The notes below the pieces were generated by a model. The model was not told the DNA's origin. It ran no database searches and saw only the letters and a list, made by a program, of their open reading frames with translations. Below, piece by piece: positions 52,891 through 61,331 of a DNA stretch of 64,000 nucleotides (position 1 is its first letter; every line of letters starts with the position of its first letter). This DNA comes from Cytobacillus purgationiresistens (GTDB lineage Bacteria; Bacillota; Bacilli; Bacillales; Cytobacillaceae). A program made the translations under genes and the position numbers. Location of the stretch: the NCBI RefSeq assembly GCF_030813235.1, contig NZ_JAUSUB010000001.1, forward strand, positions 62,001 to 126,000, in the 5' to 3' direction.

Positions 52891-54177
52891 ATGGCAGATT
52901 TACGAACAAACATTGCAGGAATTGAATCACCAAACCCGTTTTGGCTTGCTTCAGCGCCACCGACAAATTCTGGCTACCAGGTGCAGCGGGCATTTGAGGC
53001 AGGTTGGGGCGGCGCTGTATGGAAAACGCTTGGAGATCCAATTTTAAATGTATCCTCAAGGTTTGCAGCAGTCAGCTTTAATGGTCAAAAAGTGGCAGGT
53101 TTTAATAATATTGAATTGATCACAGACCGGCCATTAGAAGTGAATTTAAAAGAAATATATGAAACGAAAAAGAGGTTTCCTAATCATGCGATCATTGCAT
53201 CCCTAATGGTTGAACCTAGGCAGGAAGCATGGCATGAAATTGTGAAGCGTGTAGAAGAAGTTGGTGTGGATGGACTGGAGCTTAACTTCGGCTGTCCACA
53301 CGGTATGGCAGAAAGAGGAATGGGTGCTGCATCTGGTCAAGTTCCTGCATTGGTAGAGCAGCAAACCTATTGGGTGAAGGAAGTAGCGAAAACCCCGGTA
53401 ATTGTGAAACTGACCCCGAATATTACCGATATCACGGCAACGGCAGAAGCCGCTGTTAATGGCGGTGCAGATGCCATCAGCATGATTAATACCATTAATA
53501 GTTTGGCTGGAGTCGATTTAAATAGCTGGAATACGATTCCGCATGTCGGCGGTAAAGGGGCACATGGCGGTTACTGTGGACCAGCGGTTAAGCCGATTGC
53601 ACTAAATATGGTTGGTGAATGTGCAAGGAACTCCCGCATCAATGTACCGATTTCAGGGATTGGCGGCATTTCAAATTGGCAGGATGCTGCAGAATTTATG
53701 CTAATGGGGTCAACGAGTGTTCAAGTTTGTACTGCAGCTATGCACCATGGTTTCAGAATTGTTGAGGACATGATTGATGGGCTAAATAATTATTTAGATG
53801 AAAAAGGCATTTCATCTGTAAAAGAAATAATCGGAAAATCCGTTCCTAAATATTCTGATTGGGGAGACCTTGACCTAAATTATAAGGTCGTTGCAAATAT
53901 CAATAATGAAGTATGCATTAATTGCAATAAATGCCATATTGCCTGTGAAGATACATCACATCAATGTATTGATATGTTAACAGATTCAAATGGTAATAAG
54001 ATGTTGAAGGTTAGAGAAGAAGATTGTGTGGGCTGTAATCTATGTTCAATTGTGTGTCCTGTTGATGGTGCAATTGACATGATTGAACTGCCGAACGAGC
54101 TTGTGCCAATGACATGGAATGAAAGGCAGCATGCGGTGGGTGCGGTGGCATGTGAGATTGATATAGCCAGCAAATAA
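52891..54177 (+). CDS. preA: NAD-dependent dihydropyrimidine dehydrogenase subunit PreA
   Basis: 428 residues. The dihydroorotate-dehydrogenase-like FMN barrel starts NIAGIESPNPFWLASAPPTN and contains the active-site cysteine loop LELNFGCPHGMAERGMGAAS. Substrate and FMN contacts are in KLTPNITDI, SMINTINSLAGVDL and ISGIGGISNWQDAAEFMLMG. The C-terminal ferredoxin domain has two 4Fe-4S clusters (CINCNKCHIACED and CVGCNLCSIVCPV). ATG 52891 follows TGGGAGGTGG. It is the catalytic partner of PreT, encoded immediately before. Confidence 0.95.
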   Translation: MADLRTNIAGIESPNPFWLASAPPTNSGYQVQRAFEAGWGGAVWKTLGDPILNVSSRFAAVSFNGQKVAGFNNIELITDRPLEVNLKEIYETKKRFPNHAIIASLMVEPRQEAWHEIVKRVEEVGVDGLELNFGCPHGMAERGMGAASGQVPALVEQQTYWVKEVAKTPVIVKLTPNITDITATAEAAVNGGADAISMINTINSLAGVDLNSWNTIPHVGGKGAHGGYCGPAVKPIALNMVGECARNSRINVPISGIGGISNWQDAAEFMLMGSTSVQVCTAAMHHGFRIVEDMIDGLNNYLDEKGISSVKEIIGKSVPKYSDWGDLDLNYKVVANINNEVCINCNKCHIACEDTSHQCIDMLTDSNGNKMLKVREEDCVGCNLCSIVCPVDGAIDMIELPNELVPMTWNERQHAVGAVACEIDIASK

Positions 54178-54201
54178 TTGATTTCCAAGGGAGGGTTATT
54201 A

Positions 54202-55611
54202 ATGAAAAAAGTCATAAAAAATGGAATCATCGTCACAGCAACAGACACGTTCGAGGCAGATGTTTATATCGAAAATGAAACAGTTGTGCAAATTGGAGAA
54301 AACTTAAACTACCAAGGTGCAGAGATTATTGATGCAAAAGGCTGTTATCTATTCCCCGGTGGAATTGATCCTCATACCCATTTAGATATGCCATTTGGCG
54401 GAACGGTTACAAAAGACGATTTTGAAACAGGAACGAGGGCTGCCGCATTTGGCGGTACAACGACGATTATCGATTTTTGTTTAACCTCCAAGGGGAAGTC
54501 ATTGAAGAGTGCAGTAGAAACATGGCATGAAAAATCAGCAGGAAAAGCAGTCATAGATTACGGTTTCCATCTTCAAATTGTTGAAGGCAGTGAACAGGTT
54601 CTCGATGAACTGCCGAAAATGGTTGAAGAAGAAGGAATTACTTCATTAAAAGTGTTCATGGCTTATAAAAATCAATTCCAGGCGGATGATGAAACACTAT
54701 ATAAAACCTTAATTGCAGGCAAAGAGCTTGGCGCACTCGTTATGGTTCATGCAGAAAATGGGGATGTCATTGACTATCTGGTCAAAAAAGCAATCAAGGA
54801 AGGCAATACAGATCCCATCTATCATGCATTAACTAGACCGCCAGAAGCGGAAGCGGAGGCTACAGGAAGAGCGGCTACATTAACAGGGTTATCAGAATCA
54901 CAGCTATATGTCGTTCATGTATCCTGTGCTGAAGCAGCCAAGAAAATAGCTGAAGCAAGAAACAATGGAATCGATATCTGGGGTGAAACATGTCCTCAAT
55001 ATTTAGTCCTTGATCAAAGCTATTTAGAAAAACCTGATTTTGAAGGGGCAAAATATGTTTGGTCTCCGCCGTTAAGAGAGAAGTGGAACCAAGAATATTT
55101 ATGGAATGCTTTAAAATCCGGACAGCTGCAAACATTAGGCTCTGATCAGTGCTCATTTGACTTTGTAGGTCAAAAGGATTTAGGGAAAGACGACTTTTCA
55201 AAAATCCCGAATGGCGGTCCAATTATTGAAGACCGAGTGAGTGTATTGTTTTCAGAGGGTGTTAAAAAAGGAAGAATTAGTCTGAATCAATTTGTGGATT
55301 TAACGTCAACGAAAGCGGCCAAATTATTTGGTCTTTATCCGAAAAAAGGAACGATTGCAGTCGGTGCTGACGCAGACATTGTTATATTTGATCCGAATGT
55401 CGAAAGAGTCATTTCAGCAGCTACACATCATCTAGCTGTAGACTACAATGCATTCGAAGGAATGAAGGTAACAGGTGAACCAGTTTCTGTTCTATCACGC
55501 GGAAACTTTGTCATTAAAGATAAAGAATTTACAGGTAAGGCTGGTGATGGTCAATTTATTAAACGTGCAAAGTATGGAACAACATTGAAAAAGGATAAAA
55601 CAATGATTTAA
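54202..55611 (+). CDS. hydA: dihydropyrimidinase
   Basis: 469 residues of the cyclic amidohydrolase family. The metal-binding motif is GGIDPHTHLDMPFGG, the carboxylated lysine is in TSLKVFMAYKNQF (about residue 150), and further ligands are VMVHAENGDVIDYLVKKAI and LYVVHVSCAEAAKKI; the late aspartate is in LGSDQCSFDF. It hydrolyses dihydrouracil/dihydrothymine to N-carbamoyl-beta-amino acids, the second step. AAGGGAGGG supports ATG 54202. It is followed by an intergenic hairpin and the permease gene. Confidence 0.95.
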   Translation: MKKVIKNGIIVTATDTFEADVYIENETVVQIGENLNYQGAEIIDAKGCYLFPGGIDPHTHLDMPFGGTVTKDDFETGTRAAAFGGTTTIIDFCLTSKGKSLKSAVETWHEKSAGKAVIDYGFHLQIVEGSEQVLDELPKMVEEEGITSLKVFMAYKNQFQADDETLYKTLIAGKELGALVMVHAENGDVIDYLVKKAIKEGNTDPIYHALTRPPEAEAEATGRAATLTGLSESQLYVVHVSCAEAAKKIAEARNNGIDIWGETCPQYLVLDQSYLEKPDFEGAKYVWSPPLREKWNQEYLWNALKSGQLQTLGSDQCSFDFVGQKDLGKDDFSKIPNGGPIIEDRVSVLFSEGVKKGRISLNQFVDLTSTKAAKLFGLYPKKGTIAVGADADIVIFDPNVERVISAATHHLAVDYNAFEGMKVTGEPVSVLSRGNFVIKDKEFTGKAGDGQFIKRAKYGTTLKKDKTMI

Positions 55612-55636
55612 CAGCTTGAATATTGTCTAACCTTGG

Positions 55637-55664
55637 CCCTGCCGCACGATGATAGTGGGCAGGG
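55637..55664 (+). other. intergenic hairpin within the pyrimidine operon
   Basis: CCCTGCC...CAC and GTG...GGCAGGG form a strong bulged stem between the dihydropyrimidinase and permease genes, with no T-run. It could stabilise the upstream mRNA or attenuate transcription into the permease gene. Confidence 0.5.
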
Positions 55665-55718
55665 TATCACTCATCAAGAAATCACAAATGTTTGCTGTGA
55701 ATATAAGGAGGTGTACCT

Positions 55719-57191
55719 ATGGAAAAGAAAAGTAATTATTTAAAGTCTCCCGATTTGCTCCCAATTGGGTATGGTGATAGAAATATAGGGACATTTGGTT
55801 TTGCTGTCATTTGGGTTGGGATGGCTATTGTTTTAGCCGCATTTGCCATCGGCGGCGGTGGGATACAACATCTTCCATTAGGGATGGTGTTGCTAGCAAC
55901 GATTATTGGATCTTTAGCAATTGGTATATTTATGTCTATTATCGGAGATATCGGGATTGAGCATGGTCTTTCTTTTCCTGTATACATGAGGGCACCCTTT
56001 GGAACATTTGGCACACATATTCCCTCAATTGTCAGAGGGGTAACTGCTGCCTGTTGGTTCGGTATTAATACGTATTTTGGAGCTTCAGCAATCAATGGAA
56101 TCCTGTTTTTATTATTTGGGTTTGATCAGTGGTTTGTATGTTTCCTCTTATTCGCAGCTGCGCAGTTAATCAATACAGCACTAGGTATTAAATCAATTGA
56201 AAGATTTGCAGATTTAGCTGCCCCAATCATCATTCTTATCTCCTGTTGGATGTATATTACGCTTTCTGGCAGTGCGACAGCTCAAGGTAAAGAAATATGG
56301 GCTTGGGTTGAAAGCCCGGTCACAGGAATGACTGCTTTTACAGCATTTATGGTAGTGGTAATGGCGAATATGGGCTTTTGGGCAACACTTGCGGCGGATA
56401 TGCCATCATTATCAAGGTTTTTTAAAGCACCCAAAAATGAAAGAAATTGGTTTAAGCGAAACAAATCACAGCTCGTTGGAAATATGATTGTTATGCCAGT
56501 AGTTAATACATTTATGATTGCAATTGGTGCAGTTTCATATATGGCCGTCTCAACAGCTGATCCGATTATTGCACTTCAAGAGGCTGCAAGCGGCATTGTC
56601 CTTGGCGTATTGCTGTTGATGATTGTATTAGCACAATGGTCGACGAATACTTCAGCTAATGTCATTCCAGCAGCGACGATCTTTTCCAATATTGGCGGTC
56701 CTAAGGTTCCGTTTTGGGTAGGTGTAATCATTGCTGGGGTCATAGGTATGCTCGCTCAACCATGGAGTTTATTCGATGTACTCAATCAAGCGCTTCTTGT
56801 GATTGGCGGAATTTTGACTTCAATCGTTGGAATCTTATTTGCGGATTATTATCTTCTTCGTAAAAGACGGGTAAATGTCAAAGCACTCTATGAAGGGGAT
56901 GGACAATATAAGTATTTGTCAGGCTTTAATTTAGCCGGATTAGTTGCATGGATAACAGGTGGAGTTGCAGCAAACCTGCTTCCAGCCTATTCATCACTTG
57001 TAGGGTTTGCTGTTGGTGCAGCTGTCTATTATGTATTAGCTAAATATTGGTGGTTTGAGAAATATAAACAAGCAGAAATCGAAGATCCAAGTGACGAAAA
57101 ATACTTGGGACTTACAGTAGGCAGAGACTGGGAGATTACTGAAGAGGAAGAGTTAATCGTATTGCCAGAAGCAGCGAATGAAAGAGTATAG
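55719..57191 (+). CDS. NCS1 family nucleobase:cation symporter
   Basis: 490 residues with 12 predicted helices of the NCS1 family (PucI/CodB/Mhp1 relatives). Helix 1 holds VIWVGMAIVLAAFAIGGG and helix 3 AACWFGINTYFGASAINGIL; the family-typical WATLAADMPSLSRFFKAPKN and QWSTNTSANVIPAATIFSNI are present, as is ILFADYYLLRKRRVNVKALY. Placed among pyrimidine-degradation genes it most likely imports uracil, thymine or dihydropyrimidine/hydantoin. TAAGGAGGTGTACCT precedes ATG 55719. Confidence 0.92.
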   Translation: MEKKSNYLKSPDLLPIGYGDRNIGTFGFAVIWVGMAIVLAAFAIGGGGIQHLPLGMVLLATIIGSLAIGIFMSIIGDIGIEHGLSFPVYMRAPFGTFGTHIPSIVRGVTAACWFGINTYFGASAINGILFLLFGFDQWFVCFLLFAAAQLINTALGIKSIERFADLAAPIIILISCWMYITLSGSATAQGKEIWAWVESPVTGMTAFTAFMVVVMANMGFWATLAADMPSLSRFFKAPKNERNWFKRNKSQLVGNMIVMPVVNTFMIAIGAVSYMAVSTADPIIALQEAASGIVLGVLLLMIVLAQWSTNTSANVIPAATIFSNIGGPKVPFWVGVIIAGVIGMLAQPWSLFDVLNQALLVIGGILTSIVGILFADYYLLRKRRVNVKALYEGDGQYKYLSGFNLAGLVAWITGGVAANLLPAYSSLVGFAVGAAVYYVLAKYWWFEKYKQAEIEDPSDEKYLGLTVGRDWEITEEEELIVLPEAANERV

Positions 57192-57211
57192 TAGAGAAGG
57201 GAGATAGTGGT

Positions 57212-57421
57212 ATGTCAGATTATGCACAATACTTGCAAGAGAGAGATCAAATTGATGGACTTCTTAATCAAGGATATAGCATTAAAAGCATTACGGAGAA
57301 TTTAAGCGGTGCTTTTGTAGAATTTGAAAAAATCATCGGCTCTACTATCACCTCTGAAACACTTCATATTTTAACCGCAGATGCAAGAAAGTATTTCTCA
57401 GTCAAATTGATTCATCGATAA
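57212..57421 (+). CDS. small protein of unknown function in the pyrimidine operon
   Basis: 69 residues, soluble, no signal peptide, cysteines or recognised motif. It begins SDYAQYLQERDQIDGLLNQG and ends TADARKYFSVKLIHR; the pattern YSIKSITENLSGAFVEFE is compatible with a small helical fold. AGAAGGGAG before ATG 57212 is a good ribosome site, and the gene sits 20 bases after the permease and 37 before the carbamoyl-hydrolase gene, so it is part of the operon. I do not know the family. A role in the pathway (subunit, chaperone or regulator) is inferred from position alone. Confidence 0.75.
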   Translation: MSDYAQYLQERDQIDGLLNQGYSIKSITENLSGAFVEFEKIIGSTITSETLHILTADARKYFSVKLIHR

Positions 57422-57458
57422 AAAATCTATCAGTCTTTTTGAGAGGAGAAACAAACAG

Positions 57459-58691
57459 TTGGAAAAACAAAAGCTATTAATCAATGGAGAAAGATTAAAA
57501 ACAACAATCGAAACGTTTGCGAATTTCGGAAGGACAAAAAATAATGGTGTAACGCGGTTAGCATTAACTGAAGAAGACCGTCTAGCAAGAGAGTATTTTC
57601 AAACTTGCTGTGAAGCATTGAATATGACTGTAAAAGTAGATGATATGGGGAACATGTTTGCCACATTAGATGGAACTGAAGATAAACCTCCAATTGTTAT
57701 CGGTTCTCATCTTGATTCGGTAAAAAAGGGTGGCCGATTTGACGGCGTGTTAGGTGTCATCACTGGATTGGAAGTAGTAAGAACGCTGAAGGATAACGAT
57801 ATTAAGCCGCGTATTCCAATTACGATTGTCAACTTTACGAATGAAGAGGGTGCCAGATTTGAACCATCCATGATGGCATCAGGCGTACTCAGTGGTAAAT
57901 TTGAGAAAGAAACCATGCTTCAGAAAAAAGATGCAAATGGAATGGTATTTGCGGATGCTTTGCGTGAGATTGGTTTCAAAGGAGAAGAGGCCAACCGATT
58001 AAATGAAGCGACAGCTTTTTTAGAAATGCATATTGAACAAGGTCCAGTGCTAGAACATGAATCATTAAAAATTGGTGTGGTAGATTGTGTTGTTGGTATG
58101 GTTTGTTACGAAGTTCAGATTGATGGTGAATCTGATCATGCAGGAACAACACCAATGGCAATGAGGAAGGATTCGTTATTTGCTGCCAATAACTTTATTC
58201 AAGAAGCGAGAAAAAAACTCAGTGTGATTGATGAGGATCTCGTGTTTACAATGGGGAGAATGAATGTTTCGCCAAATATTCATACAGTGATTCCAAATAG
58301 GGTTGTGTTCACACTTGAAGCTAGGCATAAAAATCCGGATGTAATCAAACAGGTTGAAGATATTGTTGAAGATTTGACAGGCACTTGCGAAAATGAGGGC
58401 TGTCAAATAATAGCTGAAAAGCTATGGGATCGATCCACAGTGATGTTTAACGAGGATATAGTCAAACGGTTTGAGCAATCCGCTCAATCACTGGCATATC
58501 CTTATAAAAAAATGGCGAGTGGCGCTGGTCATGATGCCCAATTCATTGCCAGCTATATTCCGACGGCCATGCTATTTGTGCCAAGTATGAATGGCAAGAG
58601 CCATAGCGAGGATGAATTTACTCCATATGAAGACTGTGAAAAAGGTGTGAACGTCATTTTAGATACGGTATTAGATTTACAAAGTTTATAA
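57459..58691 (+). CDS. N-carbamoyl-beta-amino acid hydrolase (Zn-dependent M20, PydC/AmaB type)
   Basis: 410 residues. The metal-site motifs of the beta-ureidopropionase/L-carbamoylase family are all present: VIGSHLDSVKKGGRFDGVLG, FTNEEGARFEPSMMASGV, EMHIEQGPVLEHESLKIGVV, GESDHAGTTPMAMRKDSLFA and MASGAGHDAQFIA with SHSEDEFTPYEDCEKGV. TTG 57459 follows GAGAGGAGAAAC. It releases beta-alanine or beta-aminoisobutyrate, CO2 and ammonia, the third step of the pathway. A terminator follows, so the catabolic operon ends here. Confidence 0.93.
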   Translation: MEKQKLLINGERLKTTIETFANFGRTKNNGVTRLALTEEDRLAREYFQTCCEALNMTVKVDDMGNMFATLDGTEDKPPIVIGSHLDSVKKGGRFDGVLGVITGLEVVRTLKDNDIKPRIPITIVNFTNEEGARFEPSMMASGVLSGKFEKETMLQKKDANGMVFADALREIGFKGEEANRLNEATAFLEMHIEQGPVLEHESLKIGVVDCVVGMVCYEVQIDGESDHAGTTPMAMRKDSLFAANNFIQEARKKLSVIDEDLVFTMGRMNVSPNIHTVIPNRVVFTLEARHKNPDVIKQVEDIVEDLTGTCENEGCQIIAEKLWDRSTVMFNEDIVKRFEQSAQSLAYPYKKMASGAGHDAQFIASYIPTAMLFVPSMNGKSHSEDEFTPYEDCEKGVNVILDTVLDLQSL

Positions 58692-58702
58692 TTTATTTCT
58701 CT

Positions 58703-58733
58703 GAACTGAAGCCGTGGAAGCTTCGGTTTTTTT
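58703..58733 (+). terminator. terminator of the pyrimidine catabolic operon
   Basis: ACTGAAGC and GCTTCGGT pair across a short loop and are followed by TTTTTTT, 12 bases past the hydrolase stop. A second hairpin, AGGAATGG with CCATTCCT (58968-58992), lies further on in an otherwise empty stretch that runs up to dhbA. Confidence 0.85.
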
Positions 58734-59069
58734 AGTTTGCCAAATTGTAAGCAGGACAATTAAAGGGAAAATAAGGGTGTTTCAAAAAACACTTCGAATG
58801 GCCTAAAGTTATTTCTGATTTTTATGAATTTTAGATAGAAAACCCTTTTGTATAAATATAGATCTGTTGGACTAAAATGAATGAAAGCATTTAAAAATTC
58901 ATGAAAATGAATTGGAATAGATTCCTTATTATAACAAGGGTTATCTACTGAATATTGGTTTTTGAAAAGGAATGGCTCATTGAACCATTCCTATTTCTTT
59001 TTACAGAAATAGTCATTTTGACCTTCTTGACTAGTAAAAAGCATTTATACTATTGTTAACGTATGAGTT

Positions 59070-59089
59070 GATAATGATAATCATTATTA
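59070..59089. promoter_or_regulatory. Fur box upstream of dhbA
   Basis: GATAATGATAATCATTATT matches the 19-base Fur consensus at 18 positions. It lies about 100 bases before the dhbA start, where iron-regulated siderophore operons carry such sites. Confidence 0.9.
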
Positions 59090-59146
59090 TATATGTTTTA
59101 GATCCATTTGCTTAAGATATGGATAAATCTAAATCAATTATATCCA

Positions 59147-59170
59147 TTATTGAGAATCGATATCAATTAT
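59147..59170. promoter_or_regulatory. second, weaker Fur-box-like site
   Basis: TGAGAATCGATATCA resembles the 7-1-7 motif TGATAATnATTATCA (11 of 14 arm positions) and lies just before the dhbA ribosome site. Tandem Fur sites are known before siderophore operons. Confidence 0.5.
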
Positions 59171-59186
59171 AAAGGGGTGTCCTCAT

Positions 59187-59939
59187 TTGCCAGATTGTAA
59201 AGTCGCAATAGTATCCGGTGCAGCACAAGGGATGGGCGAAGAAGTAGTGCGAGCACTTGCAAATGAAGGATATACGGTGATAGCCATAGATGTACAGGAT
59301 GAAAAACTTCAAAAGGTATCATCCGAGTTAAATAGGATTGGTTTAAGAGTAGTAGCCTTTCATGCGGATGTTTGTGACAGCTCTAGAATTGAGACCATTA
59401 TCGACTACATTGATAGAAAATACGGGAGAATAGATGTGCTCGTAAATAATGCGGGGGTGTTATCGGTTGGAGAGGTCACTTCAGTCAGTGATGAAGAGTG
59501 GGCAAGAACATTTGCCGTAAATACAACAGGCGTCTTTCATTTATCCAGATCTGTTTGCAAAAGAATGAAAGCCAGAAGTGAGGGTGCAGTTGTGACAATT
59601 AGCTCCAATGCTGCGTCTGTGCCAAGAACTTCTATGGCAGCTTACTGTTCATCTAAAGCCGCATCACTAATGTTTACTAAATGTTTAGGCCTTGAAATGG
59701 CTCAGCATAATATTCGGTGCAATATCGTATCTCCAGGAGCCACAGATACTGAAATGCAGGCTGCTTTTTGGGGGGGAAGTGGCGCGATAGAAACAGGGAT
59801 AATCGTAGTGCTGGAAGATTATCGGGTGGGCATTCCGTTGAAAAAAATAGCTTCTACTAGTGAAGTTGCTGAAGCCATTCTTTTCTTGATTTCTGATCGA
59901 GCCAGTCATATCACAATGAATAATATCGTTGTTGACGGA
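59187..59939 (+). pseudogene. dhbA: 2,3-dihydro-2,3-dihydroxybenzoate dehydrogenase, 3' end replaced
   Basis: 251 codons from TTG 59187 (AAAGGGGTG upstream) match DhbA/EntA: IVSGAAQGMGEEVVRALANE (cofactor motif), RIDVLVNNAGVLSVGEVTSV, NTTGVFHLSRSVCKRMKARS, and TISSNAASVPRTSMAAYCSS with the catalytic YxxxK (AYCSSKAA). IRCNIVSPGATDTEMQAAFW and FLISDRASHITMNNIVVDG follow. The normal end of DhbA (about six more residues) is missing: straight after V-D-G the frame enters MFS transporter sequence. DhbA makes 2,3-dihydroxybenzoate for bacillibactin-type siderophores; without dhbC, E, B and F it has no known use. Most of the enzyme is intact, so residual activity is possible. Confidence 0.88.
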
Positions 59940-60288
59940 CCTTTTGCCAACCCATGGTTGCTGCGGTCACTGTTATTCGAAGTTGGTCTGACGCTTGGGC
60001 ATTCCGTGATATACTTCCTTCACACATGTCCAATCTCCTGATATGGGGAAAGCGACCACACTTTTCAACGTGCAGAATCGATTAGGTGCTGCCATTGGCA
60101 TAGCGGTCATGGCAAGCCTGCTCGCTGGCCTGCAAAATGTTTCATCAACCAGCACAATAACCGACCCTATACCATATCAATTATCCATTATCGGAGCTGT
60201 TCTCTTCTTATTAACCGCTTTACTGTTTACTCTCTTTATGCGAAGTGGTGTAGAAGTGGAAGACAAGAGTCAACATAAGGCTAGTTAA
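59940..60288 (+). pseudogene. DHA2-type MFS exporter, C-terminal remnant fused to dhbA
   Basis: Right after the DhbA motif the frame reads NPWLLRSLLFEVGLTLGHSV, then shifts near 60012-60020 and continues THVQSPDMGKATTLFNVQNR, LGAAIGIAVMASLLAG, a membrane helix (YQLSIIGAVLFLLTALLFTL) and a polar tail ending at 60288. These are the last four helices or so of EmrB/QacA-type exporters. In the B. cereus group a related exporter gene lies near the end of the bacillibactin operon, before the phosphopantetheinyl transferase, which is also the next gene here. Confidence 0.82.
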
Positions 60289-60329
60289 TGAAGGAAAGGG
60301 AAGTAAAATGATTAAAGTGTTTATATGCA

Positions 60330-60560
60330 AAAGTAAGAGATGGTAGAAAAAACACCATAATCACCTCAAAGTAAGATCAAAACGGCAAGAGATGGTAGAA
60401 AAAACACCATAATCATCCCAAACGAAGGTCAAAACGGCAAGAGATGGTAGAAAAAACACCATTATCACCCCAAAGTAAGGTCAAAACAGCAAGAGAAGGT
60501 AGAAAAAACACCATAATCATCCCAAACGAAGGTCAAAACGGTACCAGAAGATAGAAGTTG
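60330..60560. repeat. short array of the 52-bp repeat family
   Basis: GGTAGAA recurs at 60342, 60394, 60446 and 60498, exactly 52 bases apart, each followed by AACACCAT and later CCAAA(C/G) and AAGGTCAAAACGG. The unit is a clear variant of the array at 25.0-25.5 kb. Its last copy runs into the coding sequence of the truncated sfp. Confidence 0.9.
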
Positions 60561-60567
60561 GGACAAT

Positions 60568-61194
60568 CTCGCTAGATATCATAAGCTCGTCACCAAGGAA
60601 AAGTTTGAAAGAATGATGAAATTTCGTCATATCGATGATGCTTATAGAACTTTAACTGGCTCATTGCTACTGCGCTCAGTATTAAACGAGCAATATGGTG
60701 TTCCCATTACTTCGCAGAACTTCAGCTATAATGCATTCGGAAAGCCGTGCTTACAGATGGACAAACAAGTCCATTTTAATCTGTCGCACGCAGGAGATTG
60801 GTGTGTTTGTGCGGTTGATTGGGAAGGGATCGGGATTGATATTAAAAAGGTAAAGTCAATACCTCGCGGCTTAGAGAAACTGCTTCTAACAGGGGAAGAG
60901 AGACAGTATATGCCAATCAATCAGTTGAATGATATATTTTTTAAAAGGTGGACTTTGACCGAAAGCTATGTTAAGTCCATTGGAACTGGGTTAAACACTC
61001 CACTAGATTCAGTTGAGATACATCAGGGGGGTGACGGAATGATTATAACCGAACATAGAGGAAGAATATATCCAAGTGGAAAATGTAAGATGTACGATAT
61101 AGAGGAGCAGTACAAATTGTCGGTATGTTCATTAGGCGATAATCCTGTATTTGATAAGGATATGGTTCAGGTAGAGCTTTCGGAATTAATCTAA
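60568..61194 (+). pseudogene. sfp: 4'-phosphopantetheinyl transferase, 5'-truncated
   Basis: Sfp-type sequence starts in frame at LARYHKLVTKEKFERMMKFR and continues DDAYRTLTGSLLLRSVLNEQ, YNAFGKPCLQMDKQVHFNLS (substrate and CoA contacts), WEGIGIDIKKVK (magnesium-binding GIDI), FFKRWTLTESYVKSIGTGLN (W-x-x-x-E-x-x-x-K) and DIEEQYKLSVCSL. The usual first 15-20 residues are absent, replaced by the edge of the 52-bp repeat array, and there is no proper ribosome site. ATG 60613 could start a 193-residue product that keeps all magnesium ligands but loses about 33 N-terminal residues. It once activated the siderophore synthetase carriers. A shortened active protein cannot be excluded. Confidence 0.75.
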
Positions 61195-61262
61195 TTATAA
61201 ACTTGGGGAGTGTACCGATGAAGATTCATTTTTACTATAAGTAAAGGTGAACCTTCTTTTTT

Positions 61263-61291
61263 TTGACAAAATGTCTATTTTCTTTTATTAT
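61263..61291 (+). promoter_or_regulatory. sigma-A-like promoter of the PucR-type regulator gene
   Basis: TTGACA at 61263-61268, 17 bases, then TATTAT at 61286-61291, about 40 bases before the start codon. Confidence 0.6.
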
Positions 61292-61331
61292 TTTAATATT
61301 CATTTTTTTCTAAAAACTGGAGGTTGAATAG

